Below are positions 1 through 11,062 of a stretch of DNA of 64,000 nucleotides, one piece after another. Origin of the DNA: Microbacterium sp. Root166. Its GTDB lineage: Bacteria > Actinomycetota > Actinomycetes > Actinomycetales > Microbacteriaceae. Where the stretch lies: contig NZ_LMGL01000004.1 of the NCBI RefSeq assembly GCF_001427145.1, positions 1 to 64,000 on the forward strand. Reading direction: 5' to 3'. A program made the translations under genes and the position numbers. Within the stretch, counting starts at the first letter, position 1. Each line of letters starts with the position of its first letter. Under the pieces are notes generated by a model. That model saw nothing but the letters and a program-made list of their open reading frames with translations. It was not told where the DNA came from and made no database searches.

Positions 1-225
1 GGCTGTTATCAGCCGTTCCAGGGCGGCTGGGTCGTGCGAAGCACTTCTGGTTCGTTCGCGGTGCCGACGGCGGTGCTGTCGCTGTGGTCGTCGTGGGGCC
101 GCGAGTACGGAGACCTCGGGTTCCCGACGGGCGCGCCGTCGGCAGACCCGGCGACCGGCAACTACACGCAGGCGTTCCAGGGCGGTGTGGTGACCGTAGC
201 CGGCGGGATCGCCCGGTTCCCGTGA
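1..225 (+). CDS. LGFP-repeat cell-wall protein, C-terminal end (partial)
   Basis: The frame is open from the left edge and reads 74 residues to a TGA at 223-225, so only the C-terminus is visible. It shows the end of one repeat (QPFQGGW) and then a full LGFP repeat with the signature YGDLGFPTG followed by the closing QAFQGG. LGFP repeats are known from actinobacterial surface and secreted proteins, often attached to amidase, esterase or other hydrolase domains, where they are thought to bind the cell wall. The catalytic part lies outside the window, so the enzyme type cannot be told. It converges on the rhamnose operon with a 21-base gap. Confidence 0.75.
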   Translation, partial: GCYQPFQGGWVVRSTSGSFAVPTAVLSLWSSWGREYGDLGFPTGAPSADPATGNYTQAFQGGVVTVAGGIARFP

Positions 226-246
226 CCGCGTCCGGGATGCTGCAGA

Positions 247-1655
247 TCAGCTCGCGAGATAGTCGGCGAGAGCGGCATCCCATGACCGTGGCGTGAAGCC
301 GCTGTCCTGGAGCTTGGCGAGGTCGAGCACGCTGTTGCGCGGGCGGGGAGCGACGGGCCCGGCCGCCGACGCGAAGTACTCCTCCGTCGAGACGCCGGTC
401 ACGCGGGCTGTGTCGTTCCCGGTCAGCTCGAACACCCGGCGTGCGACATCCGCCCATGACGCAGGCTCGCCCGCACCCGTGAGGTTGTAGACGCCGAAGG
501 GCGCTCCCGACTCCAGCAGGTGCCGGATGCCGCGTGCGATGTCATCGGTGAAGGTCAGGCGTCCGACTTGGTCGTCGACGACCCGCGGGTCGATGCCGCG
601 CTCGGCCAGCGAGGCCATCGTCCGTACGAAGTTCTTGCCTTCGCCGATCACCCATGAGGTCCGCACGATGTAGTGACGCGGAACGGTGGCCACGGCGGCG
701 TCGCCCGCGGCCTTGGTCTGGCCGTAGACGCCGAGGGGGCTCAGCGCGTCGCTCTCGCGGTATGCGCTCTCCGAGGAGCCGTCGAACACGTAGTCGCTCG
801 AGACGTGGATGAGCGTGATGCCGTTCTCGGCCGCGATGCGGGCGAGGGCAGCCGTGCCCGAGACGTTGGCGGCCCACGCGTCGCGCCTGCCCTCTGCTGT
901 CTCCGCGGTGTCGACGGCGGTATAGGCCGAGGCGTTCACGATCGTGCCGTAGTCGCGCCAGCGCCGGGCCGATGCGAGTTCCGGGTCAGTGAGGTCGAGG
1001 TCCGCGCGGGTCGCATACTCGACAGGACCGTGGCCGGCGAACTCGTCGCGCAGCGCCAGCCCGAGCTGGCCGCCGGCTCCGACGACGAGGATCTTGCGCG
1101 GGGGGACGGGAGTCACCTCGTCGAGTCGGGGGTGGGCGAGGTCCTTCGGCGAGATCTCGACCTCTTCGAGCGGGATCGGCCAGGCGATGGCAGCAGTCTC
1201 ATCCGCGAGGTTGAGGAAGGAGTACGACGCGTTCGGCGACCAGTGGTCGTTCACCAGGTACGTGTACGCGGTGTCGGCCTCGAGCGTCTGGTACGAGTTG
1301 CCCACGCCGCGGGGGACGAAGATCGCGCGGGACGGGTCGAGCTCGGTCGTGAAGACCGCCCCGAACGTCGGTCCCTCGCGCAGGTCGACCCACGCCCCGA
1401 AGATCCGTCCCGTCGCGACCGAGACCCACTTGTCCCAGGGCTCCGCGTGGATGCCGCGGGTGGTGCCGCGCTCGTCGTTGAACGAGATGTTGTTCTGCAC
1501 GGGCCCGAAGTCAGGCAGGCCCAGCGCGAGCATCTTCTCGCGCTGCCAGTTCTCCTTGAACCAGCCACGTGCATCGCCGTGTACCGGCAGCTCGAAGACG
1601 ACCAGACCCGGGATGGAGGTTTGGACGACCGCGAGCTGCTTGCCGAACTCCGCCA

Positions 1656-1656
<1 letters not shown>
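247..1656 (-). CDS. rfbCD: Fused dTDP-4-dehydrorhamnose 3,5-epimerase / reductase (RmlC-RmlD)
   Basis: The 469-residue protein joins the last two steps of dTDP-L-rhamnose synthesis. Residues about 1-180 are an RmlC-like cupin: RGIHAE holds the catalytic His, and VDLREGPTFG and the WP near the end are family features. The usual GFAHGF motif is replaced by GVGNSYQ, so this is the divergent branch seen fused in actinobacteria. Residues about 190-469 are an RmlD short-chain reductase with GAGGQLG (NADPH loop), SSDYVFDG and YGQTK (Tyr and Lys catalytic pair). The ATG at 1656 is chosen because it overlaps the rfbB stop as TGATG; the longer open frame upstream is antisense noise. Last gene of the rfbA-rfbB-rfbCD operon. 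Confidence 0.93.
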
Positions 1657-3532
<1,876 letters not shown>

Positions 3533-3563
3533 CGTTTCACACTGGCTCATCAGTGACTGCCGA

Positions 3564-3569
3564 TAGAAT
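3564..3569. promoter_or_regulatory. Possible shared -10 element between rfbA and rgpF
   Basis: In the 62-base divergent gap, TAGAAT on the plus strand sits 25 bases before the rgpF-like ATG. The overlapping minus-strand hexamer TTCTAT (3563-3568) lies about 30 bases before the rfbA ATG. Both resemble -10 boxes. No clear -35 is visible, so this is a weak prediction. Confidence 0.35.
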
Positions 3570-3594
3570 CGTCGGCGCGGGGCGCTGATCACCG

Positions 3595-5568
3595 ATGGCG
3601 CGTCCGAGCCGCTCGCCCCGCGCACAATGGATCGGCGGAGTCCCCCTCTTGAACAAGCCCGAGCGCAGCCAGATTGCAGTCCCCGACTCGGAGTCGGAAA
3701 CCCCAGCGGCGGCACGGCGCGCGATCATCTACGTGGTCTACGACCGCCGGGGAGACGTCGAGGACTATATCCCGTATGCCCTGGAGGGTATGCGCGAACA
3801 CGCTTCGCACATCCTTGCGGTGGTGAACGGGTCGCTCTCTGAACAGGGTCGCGTCGCGCTGGAAGCCACCGCCGACGACATCCTCGTCCGTGAGAACGCC
3901 GGATACGACATCTGGGCGCACAAGGACGCGCTGGCGCACCTCGGCGATCGCGTGGCGGACTTCGATGAGATCGTCCTGACCAACGACACCTGGTTCGGTC
4001 CGATCCGCGACTTCGCGCCGGTGTTCGAGCGCATGGCTGGGCGGCCCGTCGACTTCTGGGGGATGACGGACCACGCGCGCGAAGAGGTGAACCCGTTCAC
4101 GGGGGAGGGATCCCTCCCGTACCACCTCCAGTCCTTCTGGATCGCGGTACGGCGCGCGATGTTCACGTCAGAGGCCTGGAGCGCGTACTGGCGCGATCTG
4201 CCCGCCATGCCGGACTATTTCGACGCCGTGCTCAAGCACGAGGCGATCTTCACGGAGCACTTCACCGAGCGCGGCTTCACCGCGGAGGCGGCCTTTCCGA
4301 GCGCCGACTACCCCACTGAGCACCCGGCGCTGTTCAACCCGGATCTCCTGATCGACGACGGCTGCCCGATCCTCAAGCGGCGCCCCTTCTTCCACTACCC
4401 ACCGTTCCTCGACCGCCACGCCGTGATCGGCCGGGAGATCCTCCAGGGCGTCGAGGCCTACGGCTACCCACTGGAGCTCATCTGGCAGGACCTCGCGCGC
4501 AACGTCGAGCCGAAGGTGCTCAACGCCGACGCGGGCATGCTCGAAGTGCTGCCGGACGTGGACCTGACGTATAACCGCGACGCGCCGCTCCGGATCGCCG
4601 CGCTGCTGCACGTCTTCTACCCGGAACTCGCCGACGAGATGCTCGACCGGGTCGACACCCTGCCCGAGGGGTATGACCTGATCGTCACCACTGCCGACGA
4701 GACGAAGGCCGAGGCGATCCGCGCCATCGTCGCTGGTCGGCCGCGCCGGCATCGAGCCTTCGAGGTGCGCGTGGTGAGCAACGAGGGCCGCGACCAGAGC
4801 GCTTTCCTGATCGGATGCCGCGACTTGCTGCTCGGCGACGAGTACGACCTCGTGGTGAAGCTCCACTCGAAGAAGACGCCGCAGGACGGGCACAACATCG
4901 GGCGCCATTTCCGGCGGCAGCAGTTCGACAACCTGCTGAACAGCCCCGGCTACACCGCGAACGTCCTCGCCCTGTTCCAGAAGGAGCCCGGCCTCGGCCT
5001 GGTCTACCCCCCGATGATCCACATCGGCTACCCGACGATGGGCCGCGCCTGGTGGGCGAACAAGAAGCCGTTCGCCGCACTGGCGGAGACTCTCGGCGTC
5101 CGGGTGCCCCTCGACGACGTGTCGCCGCTCGCGCCTTTCGGCGGGATGTTCATCGCGCGGCCGAAGGCGCTGCGGCTCATGGTGGACCGCGACTGGACGT
5201 ATGAGGACTTCGGCGGTGCAGAGGCGTACCAGGACGGCGGCCTCGCCCACGTGCTCGAGCGGATGCCGTCCTACGCCGCGGGCGAGCTCGGATTCCATAC
5301 GCGGACCGTCGCGACCACCGAGTACATGTCCGTCAGTCATACCGCTCTGGAGTACAAGCTCGATCAGCTCGCCGCCGAAGTGCCCGGCGACATGGTCGAG
5401 CAGATCCAGCTTCTGCGCAGCGGCACGGGTTTCGTCGGCAAGGGGCGGATCATCGATCTCGTCAGGATCTACGCCAACATGCACCTGCCGGAAGCGACTG
5501 CCGTCGTGCGGCGTGCCGTCGGCCGGTCGTCGCCGCTCGGGCAGGCGATCAGCAAGCGCCGCGGCTGA
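3595..5568 (+). CDS. Rhamnan synthesis F (RgpF) family glycosyltransferase
   Basis: The 657-residue protein matches the RgpF family, glycosyltransferases that extend rhamnose-rich wall polysaccharides (RgpF of streptococci). Two segments are visible. Residues about 40-330 contain [24 protein letters not shown] and LTNDTWFGP. Residues about 345-600 contain [10 protein letters not shown], the KLHSKKT motif, APFGGMF and the EAYQDGG segment. The family usually ends near here. The ATG at 3595 is taken; a TTG at 3649 is a possible shorter start. Its neighbours (rhamnose synthesis on one side, an ABC glycan exporter with a cargo-binding tail on the other) suggest a rhamnan-like polymer exported by the ABC route. 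Exact linkage made is not inferable. Confidence 0.85.
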   Translation: MARPSRSPRAQWIGGVPLLNKPERSQIAVPDSESETPAAARRAIIYVVYDRRGDVEDYIPYALEGMREHASHILAVVNGSLSEQGRVALEATADDILVRENAGYDIWAHKDALAHLGDRVADFDEIVLTNDTWFGPIRDFAPVFERMAGRPVDFWGMTDHAREEVNPFTGEGSLPYHLQSFWIAVRRAMFTSEAWSAYWRDLPAMPDYFDAVLKHEAIFTEHFTERGFTAEAAFPSADYPTEHPALFNPDLLIDDGCPILKRRPFFHYPPFLDRHAVIGREILQGVEAYGYPLELIWQDLARNVEPKVLNADAGMLEVLPDVDLTYNRDAPLRIAALLHVFYPELADEMLDRVDTLPEGYDLIVTTADETKAEAIRAIVAGRPRRHRAFEVRVVSNEGRDQSAFLIGCRDLLLGDEYDLVVKLHSKKTPQDGHNIGRHFRRQQFDNLLNSPGYTANVLALFQKEPGLGLVYPPMIHIGYPTMGRAWWANKKPFAALAETLGVRVPLDDVSPLAPFGGMFIARPKALRLMVDRDWTYEDFGGAEAYQDGGLAHVLERMPSYAAGELGFHTRTVATTEYMSVSHTALEYKLDQLAAEVPGDMVEQIQLLRSGTGFVGKGRIIDLVRIYANMHLPEATAVVRRAVGRSSPLGQAISKRRG

Positions 5569-5583
5569 GGACCGGCAACGGCG

Positions 5584-6840
5584 TCAGGCCTCTTCGACCT
5601 CGGCGCGCGCGTAGGCGCTTCCGTTCTGGCGGCGCACCACCGGGACGAAGAACGATGCGGCCAGCCAGCGCGCGTCCCACGAATCACCGTCTTCGTTCGT
5701 GATCTCGGCGTTGACGAAGTACTGACCGCCCCCCAACGCCAGATCGGAGATCACGTAGCGCAGTGTTGTCAGGCCCGCCGCGTGCGGCCCGTGGGGCGTC
5801 TCCATGAGGCGCGTGCCGGTGTTGAACACCTGGTGGCCTTGCGACGTGTCGATGCTGATGCCCGAGTGCCAGCGCTCCATGGAGGTCGGGTGGTCGACGC
5901 CGATCTCGATGATGAGGCCGCCGACGTTGGGGAAGTGATCGGTCTCGATCCCGTCGAGGTCCCGCACGGTGAGAGACGTGATGGTGGGCCGCGGCGCCGA
6001 AGGCTCGGCGGGAAGGTCCGCCGCTTCACGCGCCTCAGACTCGGCGATCCGCTCGTGCTCGAGCGTGTCCTTGCGCTTGCCCTCGAGGATCTCGCGGTGG
6101 ACGGTGATGGCGTCGACCGCGGAGCCGATGAAAGCGACCTCACCGTTGCGAAGGACCACGCCCTGATCGCAGATGTCCATGACTTGAGCCGCCGAATGCG
6201 AGACGAGGATGATGGTCCGGCCTTCGCGCTGGAACTGCCGGATCTTGTCCATGCACTTGCGCTGGAACGCCTCGTCGCCGACGGCGAGCACCTCGTCGAC
6301 GAGCAGGAGGTCGGGGTCGGTGTGCACGGCCACGGCGAAGGCGAGGCGCACGTACATGCCCGACGAGTAGAACTTCACCTGGGTGTCGATGAAGTCGCCG
6401 ATCTCGGCGAAGGCGACGATGCTGTCGAACTGCGCGTCCGTCTCGGCCTTCGACAGGCCGAGGATGGATGCGTTGAGGTAGACGTTGTCGCGCCCGGAGA
6501 GGTCGGGGTGGAACCCGGCACCCAACTCCAGCAGGGCGGCGAGCCGTCCGCGCCGCATCACTCGGCCGGAGCTCGGGTCGACGATCCCGCCGATCACCTT
6601 GAGGAGGGTGCTCTTCCCCGAGCCGTTCGTGCCGATCAGCCCGATGGTCGTGCCGGCGTGGATGGTGAGTGAGACGTCCCGCAGCGCCTCGAACTCCTCG
6701 CGGTGCGTCCGTCCGCGCCGCCCGAGCGTGACGATCCGCTCCTTCAGCGAGTTGTCCTTGCGGAGGACGAAGGTCTTCGAGACGTCCTCGATGACGACGA
6801 TCGGGGGTGCGTCGAGCTGGCCGAGGTCTGATTCCGTCAT
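5584..6840 (-). CDS. wzt: ABC glycan exporter ATPase with C-terminal cargo-binding domain (Wzt type)
   Basis: The 418-residue protein powers export of a finished lipid-linked polysaccharide across the membrane. Residues about 1-255 are an ABC ATPase: GTNGSGKST (Walker A), YSSGMYVRLAFAVAV (signature region of the exporter subfamily), LLLVDEVLAVGDEAF (Walker B) and SHSAAQ (switch His). Residues about 285-405 form a beta-rich tail like the Wzt C-terminal domain that recognises the chain end of the cargo. The tail means this exporter probably reads a modified terminus. The ATG at 6840 follows the permease stop with one base between, so the two are one operon. Confidence 0.93.
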   Translation of the reverse strand: MTESDLGQLDAPPIVVIEDVSKTFVLRKDNSLKERIVTLGRRGRTHREEFEALRDVSLTIHAGTTIGLIGTNGSGKSTLLKVIGGIVDPSSGRVMRRGRLAALLELGAGFHPDLSGRDNVYLNASILGLSKAETDAQFDSIVAFAEIGDFIDTQVKFYSSGMYVRLAFAVAVHTDPDLLLVDEVLAVGDEAFQRKCMDKIRQFQREGRTIILVSHSAAQVMDICDQGVVLRNGEVAFIGSAVDAITVHREILEGKRKDTLEHERIAESEAREAADLPAEPSAPRPTITSLTVRDLDGIETDHFPNVGGLIIEIGVDHPTSMERWHSGISIDTSQGHQVFNTGTRLMETPHGPHAAGLTTLRYVISDLALGGGQYFVNAEITNEDGDSWDARWLAASFFVPVVRRQNGSAYARAEVEEA

Positions 6841-6841
6841 G

Positions 6842-7756
6842 TCACAGCTCCTGCGCGAAGTTGCCCTGGAGCCGAGCGAACGTACGCTGGCAGATCCAGA
6901 GGAGGACGGCGCCGACCAGAAGGGCGATGAGCATGCGAAGAGGCAGATCCGGCGGGTAGTCGGCATCCGTGCCCGCCATCCAGAAGGTGCGGTGGAAGCC
7001 CAGAACAGCCAGCGTCAGCGGATTGTTGGTGTAGACCTCGAGCAGCCAGGACGGCAGACCGGCATCTCGGATGATGTCGGCCACCATGGTCCAGCCGTAG
7101 ACGATGGGGGACGCCCACAGCGACAGCATCAGCAGGATTTGAGTCAGGTACTGCACGTCGCGGAGATAGACGTTCAAGGCGGAGAAGAGGAGCCCCAGCC
7201 CCAGCCCGTACACGACGACGATCAGCACGGAGGGGATGAAGTACAGCAGTCCGGGCCCGAGCGGCGCGGTGGCCAGAAGGAAGCATGCGGCGATGAGGAC
7301 GACGACCTGGACGGCGAAAGTGAAGAGGGACGAGCCGGCCGCCGAGATCGGGAAGACCTCCCGCGGCACGTAGACCTTCTTGACGAGACCGGAATTCGCG
7401 ACGATCGACGCTGTCGTACTGGAGAGCGTCTCGGAGAACAGGCCGTAGATGGTCAGGCCCGCGAAGACGTAGATCGCGAAGTCCGGGATGCCGCGCGCGG
7501 CGCCGAGGATCTTGCCCATCACCACGTAGTAGATGATGAGCTGCACGATGGGGTTGATCAGGGTCCAGAGCAGGCCGAGGACGCTGTCCTTGTAGCGCGC
7601 TTTAATGTCGCGACGGACGAGGAGGCCGAGGAGCTGCCGGTGGGCGAGGACCGCTCGCAGCGAACCCCACGTGCCTCGCAGCCCACCCGAGCCGGTGGTC
7701 GAGATCAAGGGTTCCTGGCGCAGGCGCGCGAACCTGCCGGGAACTCCCTTATCCAC
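6842..7756 (-). CDS. wzm: ABC glycan exporter permease (Wzm type)
   Basis: The 304-residue integral membrane protein belongs to the ABC-2 permease family of polysaccharide and teichoic-acid exporters. A cytoplasmic N-terminus carries the amphipathic RRDIKARYKDSVLG segment, then about six membrane spans follow, including WTLINPIVQLIIYYVVMG and LLMLSLWASPIVYG. The only reasonable start is GTG at 7754-7756. It forms a two-gene operon with the Wzt ATPase and lies next to the rhamnose and RgpF genes, so its likely cargo is rhamnose-containing. Confidence 0.93.
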   Translation of the reverse strand: MDKGVPGRFARLRQEPLISTTGSGGLRGTWGSLRAVLAHRQLLGLLVRRDIKARYKDSVLGLLWTLINPIVQLIIYYVVMGKILGAARGIPDFAIYVFAGLTIYGLFSETLSSTTASIVANSGLVKKVYVPREVFPISAAGSSLFTFAVQVVVLIAACFLLATAPLGPGLLYFIPSVLIVVVYGLGLGLLFSALNVYLRDVQYLTQILLMLSLWASPIVYGWTMVADIIRDAGLPSWLLEVYTNNPLTLAVLGFHRTFWMAGTDADYPPDLPLRMLIALLVGAVLLWICQRTFARLQGNFAQEL

Positions 7757-7794
7757 TCGTCACTGGTGCTTTCTCTCGTCGGACACGGCCTCCA

Positions 7795-7800
7795 ACTATA
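7795..7800 (-). promoter_or_regulatory. Predicted -10 box of wzm-wzt
   Basis: On the minus strand the hexamer TATAGT lies 38 bases before the wzm GTG, in the 93-base gap shared with the divergent glycosyltransferase gene. It is the best AT-rich hexamer there; no good -35 is seen. Confidence 0.4.
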
Positions 7801-7835
7801 CCGCCCGTGGCCTCGGGCTCCCTGGGTGAGGGTTG

Positions 7836-7841
7836 TACGAT
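7836..7841 (+). promoter_or_regulatory. -10 box predicting a leaderless mRNA (rhamnosyltransferase gene)
   Basis: TACGAT ends 8 bases before the ATG at 7850, which would place the transcript start at or next to the start codon. No ribosome binding site is evident in the gap. Confidence 0.45.
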
Positions 7842-7849
7842 GGGGCACC

Positions 7850-8746
7850 ATGCCCTCGTCGACCCAGCGATCCACCCCTGCCGGCGATCAGCGACCTGGC
7901 GGGGCGCGGATGGTCGCCGGTGTCGTGCTCGCGTATCACCCGACCGACGAGATCCTCGGGAACATCCGCGCACTGCGCGAGCAGGTGCCGCGCGTGTTCG
8001 TCGTGAACAACTCGCCCGACGCGGCGTCGCGACGCCTTCTCGACTCCCTCGGGGATCCGGCTGTCACCGTGCTCGATCAGGCCGACAACGTCGGGGTCGC
8101 CGCCGGGTTCAACGCGGGCATGCGCGCCGCGCTGGATGAAGGGGCCGACAACGTCTGGATCTTCGACCAGGACAGCACCGTCGCCCCGGGCATGCTCGAT
8201 GCCCTGCTGCGCGCGCAGGACCGCGAAGACATCGCGGTCGGGATCGTGGGTCCCGCTCTCCGCGCCGCCGAGACGGGAAACGTCTACGACGCCGACCGCG
8301 GTCAGGGGAGCGCCCCCATCGACGCCCTCATCTCCTCCGGCGCATTGTTCTCGCGTCAGCTGCTGGAAACGATCGGCCTCCACGACGAGGCACTGTTCAT
8401 CGACTACGTCGACCACGACATCAGCCTTCGGGCGACGCGGGCGGGCTTCACCAACCTGAAGGTGTACGACACGCTGCTGGATCACCGATTCGGCGACTCG
8501 GTGCCCGGGTCGTTCTTCGGGCGACGCGTCTATCTGTCGAACTATTCGCCACTGCGGCAGTACTACATGTCACGCAACCGGGTGATCCTTGCCCGCAGGT
8601 TCGGCGGCGGACGCTGGCTGCGGGACGACATCCGCTACGCCGTGCGGGCGTGGGTCAAGGTCATCGTCTGCGAGCGGGACCGTCCGCGCAAGATCGGAGC
8701 CTTCTTCCGCGGGCTGCGCGACGGGCTCCGCTACCGCGCGGTCTGA
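7850..8746 (+). CDS. Family 2 glycosyltransferase, rhamnosyltransferase type
   Basis: The 298-residue GT2 protein resembles the rhamnosyltransferase branch of the family: GVVLAYHPTDE near residue 22, VVNNSPD, DNVGVAAGFNAGM, IFDQDSTV (the metal-binding acidic motif) and IDYVDHDISLR. It probably adds rhamnose from dTDP-rhamnose to a lipid-linked precursor at the inner membrane face. The ATG at 7850 fits a leaderless start; an in-frame ATG at 7910 is possible. Its last 177 bases are antisense to the end of the DUF2142 gene that converges on it. Confidence 0.88.
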   Translation: MPSSTQRSTPAGDQRPGGARMVAGVVLAYHPTDEILGNIRALREQVPRVFVVNNSPDAASRRLLDSLGDPAVTVLDQADNVGVAAGFNAGMRAALDEGADNVWIFDQDSTVAPGMLDALLRAQDREDIAVGIVGPALRAAETGNVYDADRGQGSAPIDALISSGALFSRQLLETIGLHDEALFIDYVDHDISLRATRAGFTNLKVYDTLLDHRFGDSVPGSFFGRRVYLSNYSPLRQYYMSRNRVILARRFGGGRWLRDDIRYAVRAWVKVIVCERDRPRKIGAFFRGLRDGLRYRAV

Positions 8747-10234
8747 CCCTTCAGGCGCTGGCTCCGCGGTCCACGCCGTCGAGGCTTCGCGCTCCGGGCG
8801 CGGCAGCGCCAGGGCGAAGAGCGCGAGCATGCCCGCGAACGCGAGCGAGCCGAGCACCCAGACGAAGGCCGGGCTCGGCGCGCCGTTCCACCACCACTCG
8901 GCGTTCGCGCCCGGGTCGAGACTCGACTCGTCCGTGCCGGTCGTGTAGCGCTGGATGTTGAACTGCAGCGACACCGTGAAGGCGACGGTGAGTGCGGCGG
9001 CGGCGAGGCCGAGCCGACCGCCGTTCCAGGAGGACTCGGCATCGCGACGAAGCGACGCGACCCCGATCGCGATCACTAGAAGCGGCAGCAGGTATCGCGG
9101 CTGGATGATCGTGCCGACGACGACGCGCGACTGGTAGAGCAGCACGAAAGGCACGACCCACAGCGACGCCAGCACCAGCAGGAGGGCGACGAGCCGTCGG
9201 AGGTCGAGCCGGCGGATGCCCACGAACAGCGCTCCCGCTACCACGACCATGACGAGAATCGGCACCGTAGCGGGGAGGCGCGTGTCGAGCCAGCCCAGAT
9301 GCCAGCCGCCGACCGCCCCGATCCACAGCGACGGGATCTCCAGGAGATTGGACAGGAGCTGTCCGCCGGTGAGTGGCGGATTGCCCTCCGTCATGCCGGT
9401 GACGACCGCGCCGCCCTGCGCGGCATTGAGATAGAACACGGCGCTCACGAGGACGATGATTCCGCCGGTGACGGCGGGGATCAGTGCATCGCGGTGCAGG
9501 CGGGCGCCGAGGATGAGGGCGAGAACGACGGCGAAGCACGCGTACACCGCGGCATCCGCACGTGCGCCGGCTCCGAGCAGCGCGCCGAACAGGGCGAGCC
9601 CAGCCAGAGCGTAGCGGCGTCGCCCGGCGGTCTGGGTCGCACCGTAGAGCGCGATCCAGACGACGGCTGCCGACAGCACCGCCCACGCGGAAGGGTTGGT
9701 CGATGCCAGCACGAACGCGCCGAGGGGCACACTCGTCGCGGCGACGGAGACGATCAGGGCGGGCCTGGTCCAGCGGGGCAGGACGAAGAAGACGGCGGTG
9801 AGCAGGCCCACCGCAAGGGCGGCGTTGAACAGCCGCATCGCCATCACCGACGCCTGGATGTCCTCGCTCGCGAAGATCGACATCGTCGCGTAGAACAGCG
9901 GCGGATAGAGCCCGTCGATGTTCGCGCGCGTGACGGTGATCAGGCCCGACTCGTCGGGGACCCAGCACTCACCGCTCTGCTCGGGGTTGAAGGCGTAGCA
10001 AGGCGCGGTGGGCAGCGATGCGGGAACAAGACGGTCCTGCGAGCCGTCATCGGGGTTCTCGCACAGGCCGTCGCGTTCGCCCAGACCGCACCAGACAGCC
10101 GCCAGGTGGAAGTCGTCGTCGGGGCTCGAGCCCACCGGCGAGCTGAAGGCCCAGGCTCCGAGCGACACGAAAGCGAGCAGGGGGATGATGGCGGCGAGCA
10201 GCATCCGTCGCAGCTGGATACCCGGACGTTTCAC
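8570..10234 (-). CDS. DUF2142-like polytopic membrane protein
   Basis: The 554-residue protein has an N-terminal span (residues about 10-32), a large extracytoplasmic loop of about 90 residues containing several Cys (AVWCGL, GLCEN, APCYAF, GECWV), and then about ten more spans; the pattern SPDDDFH after the first span fits the DUF2142 / GT-C-like membrane family, often found in surface polysaccharide loci. A hydrophilic Ala/Glu/Pro-rich tail of about 85 residues ends the protein, the last 58 residues of which overlap the convergent glycosyltransferase gene. The start is GTG at 10232-10234. A role as a lipid-sugar dependent glycosyltransferase is plausible, not shown. Confidence 0.8.
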   Translation of the reverse strand: MKRPGIQLRRMLLAAIIPLLAFVSLGAWAFSSPVGSSPDDDFHLAAVWCGLGERDGLCENPDDGSQDRLVPASLPTAPCYAFNPEQSGECWVPDESGLITVTRANIDGLYPPLFYATMSIFASEDIQASVMAMRLFNAALAVGLLTAVFFVLPRWTRPALIVSVAATSVPLGAFVLASTNPSAWAVLSAAVVWIALYGATQTAGRRRYALAGLALFGALLGAGARADAAVYACFAVVLALILGARLHRDALIPAVTGGIIVLVSAVFYLNAAQGGAVVTGMTEGNPPLTGGQLLSNLLEIPSLWIGAVGGWHLGWLDTRLPATVPILVMVVVAGALFVGIRRLDLRRLVALLLVLASLWVVPFVLLYQSRVVVGTIIQPRYLLPLLVIAIGVASLRRDAESSWNGGRLGLAAAALTVAFTVSLQFNIQRYTTGTDESSLDPGANAEWWWNGAPSPAFVWVLGSLAFAGMLALFALALPRPEREASTAWTAEPAPEGSDRAVAEPVAQPAEEGSDLARTVPLADDDLDPRPHGVADVVPQPASAAEPAGKDHPVA

Positions 10235-10240
10235 TCAGGC

Positions 10241-10246
10241 ATCGTA
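10241..10246 (-). promoter_or_regulatory. -10 box predicting a leaderless mRNA (DUF2142 gene)
   Basis: On the minus strand TACGAT ends 6 bases before the GTG at 10234. The spacing predicts transcription starting at the start codon. Confidence 0.42.
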
Positions 10247-10316
10247 GCCCGCCGCGGTCGAACGTCACCCGGGCGACCGGGCGCGTCAGTGCCACGGGAG
10301 AGCGTGCCGCCGCTGA

Positions 10317-10322
10317 TAAGAT
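10317..10322 (+). promoter_or_regulatory. -10 box predicting a leaderless mRNA (GT2-DUF2304-flippase operon)
   Basis: TAAGAT ends 8 bases before the ATG at 10331, with no ribosome binding site in between. Confidence 0.45.
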
Positions 10323-10330
10323 CCCGGATC

Positions 10331-11062
10331 ATGCCCCTTCCACCGGAGCGCACGCTCGTCATCGTGCCGGCATGGAACGAGTCCCGGAATGTCGGGAACA
10401 CCGTCCGCGAGATCCTCGATCAATCCGCCGAGTACGACGTGCTCGTCGTCGACGACGGATCGACCGACGGAACTGCCCAGTTCGCCCGCGAAGCCGGCGC
10501 TCGCGTCCTCGTGCTGCCCTTCAACATGGGTGTGGGCGGTGCGATGAGGACCGGATTCACATACGCCCAGCGACACGGGTACCACCGTGCAATCCAGGTC
10601 GACGCCGATGGGCAGCACAATCCGCGCGACATCCCTGACGTCATCGCGGGTCTGAGTCACGCCGACATCTCAATCGGCGCTCGCTTCGCCGATGTGGGGG
10701 AGTACCAGGCGAAAGGGCCGCGCCGCTGGGCGATGGTCTTCCTCGCGGGAGTCATCTCCCGTGTCGCGCGCACGCGACTCACCGATGTCACCAGCGGCTT
10801 CCGGGCGGCCAACCGCCGGGCGATAGACCAGTACGTCCGCTACTATCCGGCCGAGTATCTCGGGGACACCGTCGACTCGCTCGTCAGCGCGATCCACTCC
10901 GGCCTCACCGTGACGCAGGTCCCGGTCGCCATGCGAGCACGCGCGCACGGAAAGCCGAGTCAGAACCCCGTCGGGGCGACGATCTACCTTTTGCGATCGG
11001 TCTTCGCCCTCACGCTTGCGCTCATGCGCGGGCGTCGGCGTGCGGGGGAGGTCAGCGCATGA
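10331..11062 (+). CDS. Family 2 glycosyltransferase, polyprenyl-phosphate sugar synthase type
   Basis: The 243-residue protein has the short GT2 fold of dolichyl/polyprenyl-phosphate mannose synthases: VIVPAWNESRNV, VVDDGSTDGT, NMGVGGAMRTGF, QVDADGQHNP (metal-binding acidic motif) and TDVTSGFRA. Unlike two-domain versions it has no membrane tail of its own. It heads a tight operon with a small DUF2304 membrane protein and a flippase-like protein, a combination recurrent in bacteria and archaea. It probably makes a lipid-phosphate sugar, or starts a lipid-linked chain, for later extracytoplasmic use; the sugar is unknown. Confidence 0.87.
   Translation: MPLPPERTLVIVPAWNESRNVGNTVREILDQSAEYDVLVVDDGSTDGTAQFAREAGARVLVLPFNMGVGGAMRTGFTYAQRHGYHRAIQVDADGQHNPRDIPDVIAGLSHADISIGARFADVGEYQAKGPRRWAMVFLAGVISRVARTRLTDVTSGFRAANRRAIDQYVRYYPAEYLGDTVDSLVSAIHSGLTVTQVPVAMRARAHGKPSQNPVGATIYLLRSVFALTLALMRGRRRAGEVSA

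Noticed and set aside
9299..10330. Open frame running into the GT2 gene from upstream
   Set aside because: It is antisense to the DUF2142 gene; the GT2 homology starts only at the ATG at 10331, which also fits the promoter spacing.
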